Shown here in pieces: positions 1 to 8,545 of a DNA stretch of 64,000 nt; within the stretch, counting starts at the first letter, position 1; every line of letters begins with the position of its first letter. A model generated the notes under the pieces. That model did not search any database. It was given only the letters and a program-made list of their open reading frames with translations, and was not told where the DNA came from. Location of the stretch: positions 3,782,001-3,846,000 of the forward strand of contig NZ_CP067412.1 in NCBI RefSeq assembly GCF_023375815.1, read 5' to 3'. The stretch comes from Pseudomonas sp. HS6. GTDB lineage: Bacteria; Pseudomonadota; Gammaproteobacteria; Pseudomonadales; Pseudomonadaceae. The position numbers and the translations under genes were made by a program.

Positions 1-1198
1 TGTGGTTGTGTTTGAGCGCGATTTTGCCATCCACGCTGTGGATGAAGTCCAGCATGCGGGCGACCGGGTTGACGCCGGATTCCGGCTCGGATGAGTGAGC
101 GGAAACGCCGGTAACGCTGAGTTTCACGTCTTTGCCATCGACCTTGGCATTCACTTCGAAATCGCCGCCATGTTGTTTGGCGTATTCGCTACCGGCCTTT
201 TGCAGACTGGCGGCCAGTTCGGCCGGTTTGTCTGTCACCAGGGTGACGAGCGAAACCGATGGAATCTGGTTAGTCGCCATACCACCGGTCATCGAAATGA
301 TTTCCGCGCCTTTGCCCTCGGCCTTGCGCTTGGCAAATTTGGCCATGACCGTGCCGTAGCCTTTCTCGGCGATCACCACCGGGTAGCCGCCATCCAGCGC
401 CAGGTTGTACTCCGGCGTCGGGTTGCGCTCGAAGTAGTAAGGAATCGCGTCGCCGGTGGTTTCTTCGGTGGTGTCCACCAGCAGTTTGAAATTGCGCGCC
501 AGCGGCAGCTTTTCTTCCTTGATGACCTTCATGGCATACAGCGTCACCACGATGCCGTTTTTGTCGTCCTCGGTGCCGCGGCCGTACATGCGGTCGCCGA
601 TCAGCGTGACTTTGAACGGGTCGAGTTTGGTGCCGTCCTTCAGTACCCAGTTTTCCGGCGTGACCGGAACAACGTCGGCGTGAGCATGAATGCCTACGAC
701 TTCCTTGCCGCTGCCGTCGAGGGAGATCTCGTAGACGCGGTTGTCGACGTTTCGGTAGTTCAGGCCGAAGGACTCGGCCAGGCTCTTGATCTTGGCGGCA
801 ATCTTGATGAATTCAGGATTCTCGTGTTGAGGAACACCCTCCTTGCGATCGGTCGGAATCTCGACCAGTTCGCGCAGGGTTTCGAGAGCGGCCTTGCCGT
901 ACTTCGCCCGGGTGTAGAGGCCGAGCAGGCGATAGATTTCGTTTTGTTGTTCAGCAGTCAGCGTCTTGTTATCGAGAAACGCGCTGATGGACGGGCGCAG
1001 GTCGTCAGTCTTGCTCAGGTCACTCTTGGCCAGCTCGCCGAGGAACTGGCGGAAATCACTGACCTTTGCATCGCTGAATGTCTTGAGGATGGTCGCGCTT
1101 TGCTGCGGTGTGATGTTGGCGTGTGCTGGCAGTGTCACGGACGAAAGGCTGGCCAGAATCAGGGTCGACGCGGCCAGTTGCTTGAGTGAAAAGTCCAT
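1..1198 (-). CDS. Secreted M20-family metallopeptidase (dipeptidase), C-terminus cut off by window edge
   Basis: The reading frame gives 399 residues and continues beyond the window. Residues 1-27 form a Sec signal peptide (hydrophobic core, AHA before the likely cleavage site), so the enzyme should act in the periplasm. The M20 zinc-peptidase motifs are visible: HAHAD at about residues 161-165 (first zinc ligand and the neighbouring Asp), GRGTEDDKNG near 207-216 (bridging Asp) and DTTEET near 242-247 (catalytic Glu pair). Family members hydrolyse dipeptides or small peptides; the exact substrate cannot be read from sequence. The ATG at 1198 is chosen because it gives an intact signal peptide. 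The gene stands alone, downstream of a minus-strand operon that has its own terminator. Confidence 0.85.
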   Translation of the reverse strand, partial: MDFSLKQLAASTLILASLSSVTLPAHANITPQQSATILKTFSDAKVSDFRQFLGELAKSDLSKTDDLRPSISAFLDNKTLTAEQQNEIYRLLGLYTRAKYGKAALETLRELVEIPTDRKEGVPQHENPEFIKIAAKIKSLAESFGLNYRNVDNRVYEISLDGSGKEVVGIHAHADVVPVTPENWVLKDGTKLDPFKVTLIGDRMYGRGTEDDKNGIVVTLYAMKVIKEEKLPLARNFKLLVDTTEETTGDAIPYYFERNPTPEYNLALDGGYPVVIAEKGYGTVMAKFAKRKAEGKGAEIISMTGGMATNQIPSVSLVTLVTDKPAELAASLQKAGSEYAKQHGGDFEVNAKVDGKDVKLSVTGVSAHSSEPESGVNPVARMLDFIHSVDGKIALKHNH

Positions 1199-1345
1199 TG
1201 CTAAGGGCATTCCTTTGCAGGCAGTGAGTAGGAGGTGTCTGATCGATAGGTCAGACGGTTTCGCAAACTAACACCACAAGCAAGGGATAGGGGAGCCCCC
1301 GAAGTGGGACGCGTCGCACAGAAATGCAAAAGCGGCGCAGAATCG

Positions 1346-1379
1346 AAAAAGCCCGTCCAATCTGTCTGGGCCGGGCTTC
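1346..1379 (-). terminator. Intrinsic terminator after the LysE gene
   Basis: Read on the minus strand, an AAGCCCG arm pairs with CGGGCTT and is followed by a short T run, just downstream of the LysE stop codon. It separates the 1394-3521 operon from the M20 peptidase gene. Confidence 0.7.
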
Positions 1380-1393
1380 TCCGATCAGCGTGT

Positions 1394-2032
1394 TTACATC
1401 GACAACACCAGTCGCCCGGCAAACAGGATCAAAATCACCCCCATGCTGCGCTCGAACCAGTGCCCCATGCGCATGAACAGCACGCGCACTTTGCTGCTTG
1501 AAAAGAACAGCGCAACGATCACAAACCACAACGCATTCACACCGCACATCCACAACCCGTACAAGGCCTGAATTTCCAGCGGCGTGCTGGCGCTGATGAT
1601 CGTGGTGAAGATCGCCAGGAAAAACAGCGTCGCCTTGGGATTGGTGGCGTTGGTCAGGAAGCCGGTAGAGAACGCCTTGAACAGCGATTGCTCGACCAGC
1701 GGTTCGTCGCTTGCCTTTTCACTTTCCAGTGTTGTCTTGGGCTTGCTGCGGATCAGGCTGATACCAAGGTAAAAGATGTAGGCGCCGCCCACCACCTTGG
1801 CCACGGTCAGCAGCCAAGGCGTGGTGTGCATCAAGGCGCCGACGCCCAGCAGGGTGTACAGCACGTGCACGGAAATTCCCGCGCCGATGCCCAGTGCGGT
1901 GCAAATGCCGACCAGACGACCGAAGCGCACACTCTGGCGGATGGTCACGGCGAAGTCCGGGCCAGGAGCGACCACGGCCAGGAAGTGGATGGTGGCCAGC
2001 GCCAGAAACTCGCCCAGGTAATTCGATGTCAT
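1394..2032 (-). CDS. LysE/RhtB-family amino-acid exporter
   Basis: The 212-residue product is a hydrophobic inner-membrane protein with about six predicted transmembrane segments. It carries the family signature PGPDF at residues 23-27 and the glycine-rich stretch GICTALGIGAG soon after. LysE/RhtB proteins export amino acids or derivatives using the proton motive force. It is the last gene of a tight minus-strand set; its start at 2032 is one base from the stop of the oxygenase gene. This context suggests that it exports the substrate or product of the oxygenase, or an amino acid that would be misused by a tRNA synthetase. Substrate specificity is inferred, not shown. Confidence 0.88.
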   Translation of the reverse strand: MTSNYLGEFLALATIHFLAVVAPGPDFAVTIRQSVRFGRLVGICTALGIGAGISVHVLYTLLGVGALMHTTPWLLTVAKVVGGAYIFYLGISLIRSKPKTTLESEKASDEPLVEQSLFKAFSTGFLTNATNPKATLFFLAIFTTIISASTPLEIQALYGLWMCGVNALWFVIVALFFSSSKVRVLFMRMGHWFERSMGVILILFAGRLVLSM

Positions 2033-2033
2033 T

Positions 2034-2804
2034 TCAGCTCCAGAAAGTCAGGGGTGAAGCATTGCCGCGATAACCGACAAAAAACGAAAGGCTCAAGCGC
2101 GGATCAGCCACGCCCGGTGTTACCGAGTGCATGCGACGCGAATTGAACATGATGAAGTCCCCCGGTTCCGGGCGAACTTCGAGGGCTGGCGGGCCGAGCA
2201 GCACCGGGTCGATGCCGTAGCTGTCGCCGCGCATTTCGTCGAAGCGGTCCGGCGAAATGTCGTCTTCCCACATCTGCAACGCGCCGCCTTCGGTCGGCAT
2301 GTTCAGGTAGACGTTGCAGGCGAATTGCGCCTCCAGGCTGCGGGCCTGGAAACTCTCCGGGGCATCCTTGGCGAAGATGTCGTGATGGGCGAGAAAGCAG
2401 ACGCCGGGTTTGACCACTCGCGACAGACCGACGTACATCTTTCGACCGTAGAGGTTTTCCAGATGGGCGCCTGCGGGCCAGGATTCGTCGAGCATGCAGC
2501 GCAAGGTGTCGACCGGAGACGAGTAGGGCGCGCAGCGGTTACGCAACTCGGCAATGTTGCTGGTGGCGCGTTCAAAGTAATCCTCGATCAGCAACGGCTG
2601 GTTTTCCGCCTCGTAGAACGCCATGCCGATGCGGCCGATGCTGGGCGCGTTGATGTAGCCTTCGAAGCCGGGTGCGAGAATCTTGTCGCCAATCTGGATC
2701 GCCTGCGCCTGAGGCAAAAAGCCTTTGACGCGGATGGCGAGGACTTCTTCGTTGGCCAGTTTTTTTATGCACGTCTCATCGAGACGCTCGACGTCAAGCA
2801 TCAT
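2034..2804 (-). CDS. Fe(II)/2-oxoglutarate-dependent oxygenase, probable amino-acid hydroxylase
   Basis: The 256-residue protein has the layout of a cupin-fold Fe/2OG oxygenase. The iron facial triad is readable: H140-x-D142 in FLAHHDIFA and H226 in RRMHSVTP; R236 in PRLSLSFF fits the 2OG carboxylate ligand. The carboxylate at D142 argues for hydroxylation; radical halogenases of this superfamily have Gly or Ala there. Size, the N-VYLN strand and the neighbours recall the BesD-like group acting on free amino acids, but that link is from memory and low confidence. It lies between an AlaX-like editing protein and a LysE exporter, so the substrate is plausibly a free amino acid. The start could also be the second Met. 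Confidence 0.75.
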   Translation of the reverse strand: MMLDVERLDETCIKKLANEEVLAIRVKGFLPQAQAIQIGDKILAPGFEGYINAPSIGRIGMAFYEAENQPLLIEDYFERATSNIAELRNRCAPYSSPVDTLRCMLDESWPAGAHLENLYGRKMYVGLSRVVKPGVCFLAHHDIFAKDAPESFQARSLEAQFACNVYLNMPTEGGALQMWEDDISPDRFDEMRGDSYGIDPVLLGPPALEVRPEPGDFIMFNSRRMHSVTPGVADPRLSLSFFVGYRGNASPLTFWS

Positions 2805-2834
2805 GGTTTCAGGTCCATCTATCGAATAGTCAAC

Positions 2835-2887
2835 GGAACCGGCGAACGCGGTTCCCCCGGCGTCGGGCGCTGCATCTGGCAGCGCCC
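2835..2887 (-). repeat. Two adjacent perfect hairpins in the oxygenase-alaX intergenic gap
   Basis: The 90-base gap between the alaX-like stop and the oxygenase start holds two strong stem-loops: GGAACCG/CGGTTCC (2835-2855, 7 bp) and GGGCGCTGC/GCAGCGCCC (2865-2887, 9 bp). Neither is followed by a T run, so they are not simple terminators. They could set relative expression or protect processed RNA ends inside the operon. Confidence 0.7.
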
Positions 2888-2894
2888 GAAATCC

Positions 2895-3521
2895 TCAATC
2901 CACGTTGTAGTGGACGGACAACGTGCCCTTCTTCTGCGAAAGGGACGCGATCGTGACTGTGCCCAGATCCTTCAGGCTGCGTACATGGGTGCCGCCGCAG
3001 CCATAGGCCGGCAGTTCACCGAAACCGATTTCCCGCGCACCTTCGCGCAGGGATGTCAGTCGTGGCAGATCGTGTTCGATCCATTGCCCGATGCCGTATT
3101 GAACGATTTGCGCATCGACTTCCTGGGCCGAATCCCCGGGCTTGAATTGCACCCGGCCTTCGTCTGGCCAGTGGTGTGCCTTGATCGGCATCCAGCCCAT
3201 GGCCTGAACAAAGTGGCCGATCAAATGGCCGGCGGAGTGCATGCGGGTGTTGAAGCGGCGGCGTTCTTCATCAACACGGATCTGGGTCATGCCAAGTGGT
3301 ACGGGCTGATCGACAAAATGGATGATTCGATCCGGCTCCTGCACGACACGCAGGACCTGGCTGTCACCGATCCAGCCCGTATCACAAGGCTGTCCGCCAC
3401 CTTGCGGATGAAACAGAGTGGCGCGCAGCACCAAGGCGAATTCGTTCTCGTGGGGCGTGCAGTCGAGGACTTCCACATTGGCCTTGAGGTCATCACTATG
3501 GAAAAAGAGGCGAAGCGTCAT
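2895..3521 (-). CDS. AlaX-like alanyl-tRNA editing domain protein
   Basis: The 208-residue product matches free-standing AlaX editing proteins, which hydrolyse mischarged aminoacyl-tRNA in trans. Visible landmarks are GGGQ at 41-44, the zinc motif HSAGH (H95, H99) and the second zinc motif CGGTH (C175, H179), all in the usual order. The start at 3521 is preferred over the longer frame because an AAGGG Shine-Dalgarno lies about ten bases upstream and the product then begins directly with the editing fold. It is the first gene of the set that continues into the oxygenase and LysE genes. A role in clearing tRNA charged with a non-protein amino acid is inferred from this context; removal of Ser-tRNA(Ala) is the default family role. 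Confidence 0.88.
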   Translation of the reverse strand: MTLRLFFHSDDLKANVEVLDCTPHENEFALVLRATLFHPQGGGQPCDTGWIGDSQVLRVVQEPDRIIHFVDQPVPLGMTQIRVDEERRRFNTRMHSAGHLIGHFVQAMGWMPIKAHHWPDEGRVQFKPGDSAQEVDAQIVQYGIGQWIEHDLPRLTSLREGAREIGFGELPAYGCGGTHVRSLKDLGTVTIASLSQKKGTLSVHYNVD

Positions 3522-3611
3522 ATTCCATGCCCTTATTAAAGTTTCTTTTTTAATTATATGAATCGTGCAATAACGTGATAATCCGTTCAAACATCAAAGG
3601 ACTGTTGCGCT

Positions 3612-4607
3612 GTGAGCATAAATCTTCCACTGCCGCTGCTCGGTGAAATGGCGATTTTCGTCAAGGTCGTAGAGACCGGCAGTTTCTCTGAAGCCGCTCG
3701 CCAATTGGGTTCGTCGCCCTCGGCGGTCAGCCGCAGTATTTCCCGGCTGGAGAAGGCTTTGGCCACGCGGCTGCTGCAACGCACTACGCGCAAATTGCGC
3801 TTGAGCGATGGCGGGGAAGAGGTATTCAAACGCTGTCAGGAGATGGTCAGCGCCGCTCGGTCGGTGATGGAAATCAGCGGTCAGTTCACCCACGAGGCCG
3901 AGGGACTGGTGCGAGTCAGTGTGCCGAAAGCGGTCGGTCGGTTCGTGATTCATCCGCACATGCCGGAGTTTCTGCGCCGCTATCCGAAGGTTGATGTGGA
4001 GTTGTTGCTGGAAGATCGGCAAGTGGATCTGATCGACGATCATGTCGACCTGGCGATTCGCATCACGGAGCGGCCGCCGGCAGGACTGGTCGGGCGGCAA
4101 TTGCTGACCATCGACCATTTACTCTGCGCGACGCCGCAATACCTGGCCGAACATGGCACACCGACGCATCCCCATGATTTGCTCAATCACAGTTGCATCT
4201 ATCTGGGCGAAACCCCGAGCGATGCGCGCTGGAAGTTCAAGAAAGGCACGAAAGCGGTTACCGTCGGAGTGCGAGGCCGATATGCCGCCAATCACACCGG
4301 CGTACGTCTGGGCGCAGTGTTGCAACACATCGGCATTGGCAGCTTGCCGTATTTCACCGCCCGCTATGCCTTGGAGCAAGGGCTGATCGTGCAGGTCCTC
4401 CCGGACTGGACTTTCCTGGCCTCCTACCATGGCGGATTGTGGTTGTTGCACTCGCCGACGCGCTATTTGCCGCCGAAGCTGCGGGTGTTCATCGACTATT
4501 TGGTGGAGTGCCTGGAGAAAGAGCCGACATTGAGCAAGCCGGGAAAACCCACCGCTTCAAAAGCCTTGGCCGAGTACGAATTGCCCGAGAGTGAAGGGCT
4601 GCTTTAG
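3612..4607 (+). CDS. LysR-family transcriptional regulator
   Basis: The 331-residue protein has the N-terminal winged helix-turn-helix of LysR regulators (FVKVVETGSFSEAARQLG, then SPSAVSRSISRLE) followed by a periplasmic-binding-protein-like effector domain. It starts with GTG at 3612 with AAAGGA upstream; ATG at 3648 is a possible shorter start. It is divergent from the alaX-oxygenase-lysE set across an AT-rich 90 bp gap, the classic arrangement for a LysR protein controlling its neighbours, so it probably regulates that set in response to a small molecule. The C-terminal 25 residues are a low-complexity tail. Confidence 0.9.
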   Translation: MSINLPLPLLGEMAIFVKVVETGSFSEAARQLGSSPSAVSRSISRLEKALATRLLQRTTRKLRLSDGGEEVFKRCQEMVSAARSVMEISGQFTHEAEGLVRVSVPKAVGRFVIHPHMPEFLRRYPKVDVELLLEDRQVDLIDDHVDLAIRITERPPAGLVGRQLLTIDHLLCATPQYLAEHGTPTHPHDLLNHSCIYLGETPSDARWKFKKGTKAVTVGVRGRYAANHTGVRLGAVLQHIGIGSLPYFTARYALEQGLIVQVLPDWTFLASYHGGLWLLHSPTRYLPPKLRVFIDYLVECLEKEPTLSKPGKPTASKALAEYELPESEGLL

Positions 4608-4614
4608 CCCCACG

Positions 4615-4649
4615 AAAAAGGCCCGCATGGATCACCATGCGGGCCTTTT
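4615..4649. terminator. Bidirectional intrinsic terminator
   Basis: A 15 bp stem (AAAAGGCCCGCATGG paired with its complement around an ATCA loop) has A and T runs on its two sides. It can therefore end the lysR transcript on the plus strand and the convergent gene at 4666-5073 on the minus strand. Confidence 0.9.
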
Positions 4650-4665
4650 CTTTACCGGGCGAAAA

Positions 4666-5073
4666 TCAGTGCTTGCTGTCCTGGGCGGACATCGCCAGTA
4701 GCTGTTTTTCCTGGTTCCAGTCGAACGGTTCGTCGTTCTGTTCAGCTTCGTAGCGACGTTCTTCCAGCGCTTGATACATGTCGATTTCTTCATCGGACAG
4801 GTAGTGCAGGCAGTCGCCGGCGAAGAACCACAGCAGATCCCGCGGGATCAGGTGGGCAATTTGCGGATAGCGGGTAATCACTTGAGTCAGGATGTCCTGG
4901 CCCAGGTATTGGCTTTCGATCGGATCGATCGGCAGTGACGCCAGCAGTTCGTCGAAACGCTCCAGGAACAGGGCATGGCTTTCTTCGGGAACCTGTTCGG
5001 CCTCACCTACGGCGACCAGGATACTGCGCAGGTGGTCGAGCAAAACCAGATGATCGGCAACGACGTTGGACAC
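4666..5073 (-). CDS. Conserved Pseudomonas protein of unknown function (PA2817-like by gene context)
   Basis: The 135-residue acidic protein has no signal peptide, membrane segment or motif that I recognise. It is rich in Glu, Asp and Leu with several predicted helices. The GTG at 5073 is preferred to the longer ATG frame because GAGGA lies eight bases upstream. It lies just downstream of fadE in the same orientation, as in other pseudomonads where a small conserved protein sits in the PA2811-PA2817 region; the exact PAO1 counterpart is from memory. No function is proposed. Confidence 0.75.
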   Translation of the reverse strand: MSNVVADHLVLLDHLRSILVAVGEAEQVPEESHALFLERFDELLASLPIDPIESQYLGQDILTQVITRYPQIAHLIPRDLLWFFAGDCLHYLSDEEIDMYQALEERRYEAEQNDEPFDWNQEKQLLAMSAQDSKH

Positions 5074-5147
5074 GAGATAAGTCCTCAAGAGCAAAACGGG
5101 CGCGAGAGTATAAAGCGCCTGCGCCCGTTTTTCACTGATTGAAGGGA

Positions 5148-7595
5148 TCAGCGGACTTTCCCTTCCGCCGGCTTCAGCTCCTCTTTGTCAAAGTCATCGA
5201 CGTCGATCACCTTGCGCCGTGCGGCTTCGGCATCACGCAGGGTCTGGGCTTCCACGGCTTGCAGCACCCCGGCTTCCAGTGCCGCATCGATGGCGTGTTC
5301 GCCTGCAACCGGTTTGACCTGACCGCTTTTGAGCGAGGTGTGCAGTTTTTTGTGCAGTGGTTGCGCGGCGTTCAACTGATCGCAGGCGTGTTGCAGCGCA
5401 CCGACCGCATCGTCCGCCGATTGCGGGCGATAGCATCCGGCGAGCAGTTCTTCCAGCGCCGGATCGCCCTTGGCGCGACCAATGACCGCAGCCACCTCGG
5501 CGCCGAGTTTGTCCGAAGGCCCTTTGTGACGGCGACCGAACGGGAACACGATCACTCGCAGCAGGCAGCCGAAGAGCCGGTTCGGAAAATTGGTCAGCAG
5601 TTCGTCCAGCGCTTTTTCCGACTGGCCGAGGCTTTCTTCCATGGCCCAGGTGAACAGCGGCTCCATGTACGCCGGGGAGTCGAGGTCGTGATAACGCTTG
5701 AGCGCCGCCGAGGCGAGATACAGGTTGCTCAGCACATCACCCAGACGGGCCGACAGACGTTCGCGGCGTTTCAGTTCGCCGCCCAGCAGCATCATGCTCA
5801 GGTCGGCGAGCATGGCAAACGCGGCAGCCTGACGGTTGAGCGCGCGGAAATAGCCCTGGCTGAGCTTGTCTCCCGGGGCATGTTCGAAGTGGCCGAAACC
5901 GAGGTTGAGCACCAGCGTGCTGGCGGCGTTGCTCACGGCAAACCCGATGTGCTTGAGCAGCAGGCCATCGAATTCTTTCAATGCCTGGTCCTTGTCCTCA
6001 CGCCCGGCGAGGGCCATCTCCTTGAGCACGAACGGATGGCAGCGGATTGCGCCCTGACCAAAGATCATCAGGTTGCGCGAAAGAATGTTCGCGCCTTCCA
6101 CGGTGATGAAGATCGGCGCGCCGTTCCAGCTGCGGCCCAGATAGTTGTTCGGCCCCATGATGATCGCCTTGCCGCCATGCACATCCATGGCGTGGCTGAT
6201 GCACTCGCGACCGCGTTCGGTGAGGTGGTACTTGAGGATCGCCGACAGCACGGAAGGCTTCTCGCCCAAATCCACCGCGTTGGCGGTGAGCATCCGCGCG
6301 GCGTCCATCATCCAGGCGTTGCCGCCGATGCGCGCCATGGCTTCCTGAATGCCTTCGAATGCCGAAAGCGGAACATTGAACTGTTCGCGAATCTGCGCGT
6401 ACTGCCCGGTCACCAGACTGGTGAACTTGGCAGCACCGGTACCCACTGCCGGCAAGGAAATCGAACGCCCCACCGACAGGCAATTCATCAGCATCATCCA
6501 GCCTTTGCCGAGCATGTCCTGGCCGCCGATGAGGAAGTCCAGCGGGATGAACACGTCCTTGCCGGAGTTGGGGCCGTTCATGAACGCAGCGCCCAAAGGC
6601 AGGTGACGACGGCCGATTTCCACGCCGGCGGTATCGGTCGGGATCAGCGCGAGGCTGATGCCCAGGTCTTCCTTGTCGCCGAGCAGGTGATCCGGGTCGT
6701 AGGCCTTGAAGGCCAATCCGAGCAAGGTCGCGACGGGGCCGAGGGTGATGTAGCGTTTTTCCCAGTTCAGGCGCAGGCCGAGGGTTTCCTGTCCTTCCCA
6801 CTGACCTTTACAGATGATCCCGGTGTCGGGCATCGCGCCGGCATCGGAGCCGGCGAGCGGGCCGGTCAGCGCGAAGCACGGAATATCGTCGCCCCGGGCC
6901 AGTCGTGGCAGGTAATGGTTGCGCTGTTCGTCGGTGCCGTAATGCAGCAGCAGTTCCGCGGGGCCCAAAGAGTTGGGCACCATCACGGTGGAGGCGAGGT
7001 CGCCGCTGCGGGTCGCCAGTTTCATTGCCACCTGGGAGTGGGCGTAGGCAGAGAAACCCTTGCCGCCGAATTCCTTGGGAATGATCAGGGCGAAGAAACC
7101 GTGTTCCTTGATGTGCGTCCAGGCTTCGGGTGGAAGGTCCATCGACTGGCCGATCTGCCAGTCGGTGACCATCGCGCAGAGCTCTTCGGTCGGGCCGTCG
7201 ATGAACGCCTGTTCCTCATCGCTTAGTTGCGCCTTGGGATAGGACAGTAGTTTTTCCCAGTCCGGACGGCCGCTGAACAGTTCGCCATCCCACCACACTG
7301 TGCCGGCGTCGATCGCGTCGCGCTCGGTCTGCGACATTGGCGGCAGGGTTTTCTGGAACCAGCTGAACAGTGGCGCGCTGAAGTGTTTGCGGCGCAGGTC
7401 AGGCAACAGCAGCGGGGCGGCAACGATGGCCAGCACGACCCAGAAGATCAGCAGCAACCAGCCTGGCGCGTGGCTGAAAATTCCCATCGCGAGCAGGTAA
7501 GCCGCGACGATCCCCAGTGCAGGCAGCGGGGCGATGCGCCGGTGGGCCAGATACGCCACGCCGACGATCAGAACCAGTATCCACAACAACAGCAT
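5148..7595 (-). CDS. fadE: Acyl-CoA dehydrogenase FadE
   Basis: The 815-residue flavoprotein matches the length of E. coli FadE (814). It carries out the first step of fatty-acid beta-oxidation, oxidising acyl-CoA to trans-2-enoyl-CoA. One or two N-terminal hydrophobic segments (LLLWILVLIVGVAYLAHRR and the next 45 residues) fit its membrane association; the acyl-CoA dehydrogenase domains follow (for example GFFALIIPKEFGGKGFS and CFALTGPLAGSDAG), with the extra FadE-type C-terminal domain. The start at 7595 is set by GGAGGA upstream; the longer frame would add 93 residues of non-coding character. I see no clear PsrA/FadR-type operator in the 247 bp gap to the divergent gene. Confidence 0.95.
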   Translation of the reverse strand: MLLLWILVLIVGVAYLAHRRIAPLPALGIVAAYLLAMGIFSHAPGWLLLIFWVVLAIVAAPLLLPDLRRKHFSAPLFSWFQKTLPPMSQTERDAIDAGTVWWDGELFSGRPDWEKLLSYPKAQLSDEEQAFIDGPTEELCAMVTDWQIGQSMDLPPEAWTHIKEHGFFALIIPKEFGGKGFSAYAHSQVAMKLATRSGDLASTVMVPNSLGPAELLLHYGTDEQRNHYLPRLARGDDIPCFALTGPLAGSDAGAMPDTGIICKGQWEGQETLGLRLNWEKRYITLGPVATLLGLAFKAYDPDHLLGDKEDLGISLALIPTDTAGVEIGRRHLPLGAAFMNGPNSGKDVFIPLDFLIGGQDMLGKGWMMLMNCLSVGRSISLPAVGTGAAKFTSLVTGQYAQIREQFNVPLSAFEGIQEAMARIGGNAWMMDAARMLTANAVDLGEKPSVLSAILKYHLTERGRECISHAMDVHGGKAIIMGPNNYLGRSWNGAPIFITVEGANILSRNLMIFGQGAIRCHPFVLKEMALAGREDKDQALKEFDGLLLKHIGFAVSNAASTLVLNLGFGHFEHAPGDKLSQGYFRALNRQAAAFAMLADLSMMLLGGELKRRERLSARLGDVLSNLYLASAALKRYHDLDSPAYMEPLFTWAMEESLGQSEKALDELLTNFPNRLFGCLLRVIVFPFGRRHKGPSDKLGAEVAAVIGRAKGDPALEELLAGCYRPQSADDAVGALQHACDQLNAAQPLHKKLHTSLKSGQVKPVAGEHAIDAALEAGVLQAVEAQTLRDAEAARRKVIDVDDFDKEELKPAEGKVR

Positions 7596-7842
7596 ATTCA
7601 ATCCTCCGTGAACCAGGGCGAACGACCCTCCAGAGCTTAGACGGCATCTGCAAAACGGGGCGGTCAGAGCAAGCTGATCTAAATCGTGGGAATCCCTGGA
7701 TGTCTTTTGTAGGTTCGGTGGGCAACACCCGTGGGAAATCGTTCGCAGACTCCGCGGCTTTGCGTCCATGTTTGGCCGATACGTCGTTAACTCTGTGCTG
7801 ATCCTCTCGCTAGACTCCGGGTTCACCCAGGAGAATGTCGTC

Positions 7843-8502
7843 ATGCACGAGTATCTGAGCCCCGGCCGCTTCATCGATAGTGACCACCCCTCGGTGGTGG
7901 AGTTCGCAGAACAGCACCGTGGTGCCAGCCGCGACCCGCGCGCGCAGGCGATCAGCCTTTATTACGCCGTGCGCGAGGCAGTGCGTTACAACATGTACAC
8001 CTTCAGCCGCGACCCGCAGACCTTGCGCGGCAGCTACGCGCTGGCGGCGGGTGAAAGTTATTGCGTGCCCAAGGCCACGCTGCTCGCCGGTTGCGCGCGC
8101 CATTGCGGGATCCCCGCCCGCATCGGTCTGGCGGATGTAAAAAATCATCTGTCGACGCCACGTCTGCTTGAACTGCTGAGAAGCGAAGTGTTCGCCATGC
8201 ATGGTTATACCGAGTTGTTTCTCAATGATCGCTGGGTCAAAGCCACACCCGCGTTCAACCAGAAGCTCTGCGAAATGTTCAACGTTGCGCCGCTGGAATT
8301 CGACGGTATGAACGACAGCGTTTTTCACCCGTACAACAGCGACGGCGCGCTGCTGATGGAGTACCTGGTCGATCACGGCCAGTTCGCCGATGTACCGGAA
8401 TCTTTTTTCTTCGAACATCTGCAGAAGTGCTATCCGCACCTGTTCAACGACCAGCAGACGCCACTGTCCAGTGACATGCGCGGTGATGTCGGCAGCCGCT
8501 GA
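7843..8502 (+). CDS. Transglutaminase-like cysteine hydrolase family protein
   Basis: The 219-residue protein fits the transglutaminase-core fold: Cys in GESYCVPKATLLAG (C74), His in MHGYTELFL (H120), then WVKATPAFN where the third catalytic residue normally sits. The usual Asp is not obvious there (Thr-Pro instead of Asp-Pro), so activity is uncertain. It has no signal peptide and is probably cytoplasmic. The start at 7843 follows CAGGAGAA. It precedes a GST gene by 43 bases in the same orientation and is divergent from fadE, an order kept in other pseudomonads. The substrate is unknown. Confidence 0.8.
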   Translation: MHEYLSPGRFIDSDHPSVVEFAEQHRGASRDPRAQAISLYYAVREAVRYNMYTFSRDPQTLRGSYALAAGESYCVPKATLLAGCARHCGIPARIGLADVKNHLSTPRLLELLRSEVFAMHGYTELFLNDRWVKATPAFNQKLCEMFNVAPLEFDGMNDSVFHPYNSDGALLMEYLVDHGQFADVPESFFFEHLQKCYPHLFNDQQTPLSSDMRGDVGSR

Positions 8503-8545
8503 TCCGGCGTATGCTGCTCGCCCACTCAATGGAAAAGAGGCGGTC

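Noticed and set aside
2835..2887. Hairpins between alaX and oxygenase as terminators
   Set aside because: Stems are strong but no T run follows on the transcribed strand, so intrinsic termination is not supported.
5139..7226. 695-codon frame antisense to fadE
   Set aside because: Codon-bias shadow: composition rich in Arg, Gly, His and Gln, no motif, and fadE itself is unmistakable.
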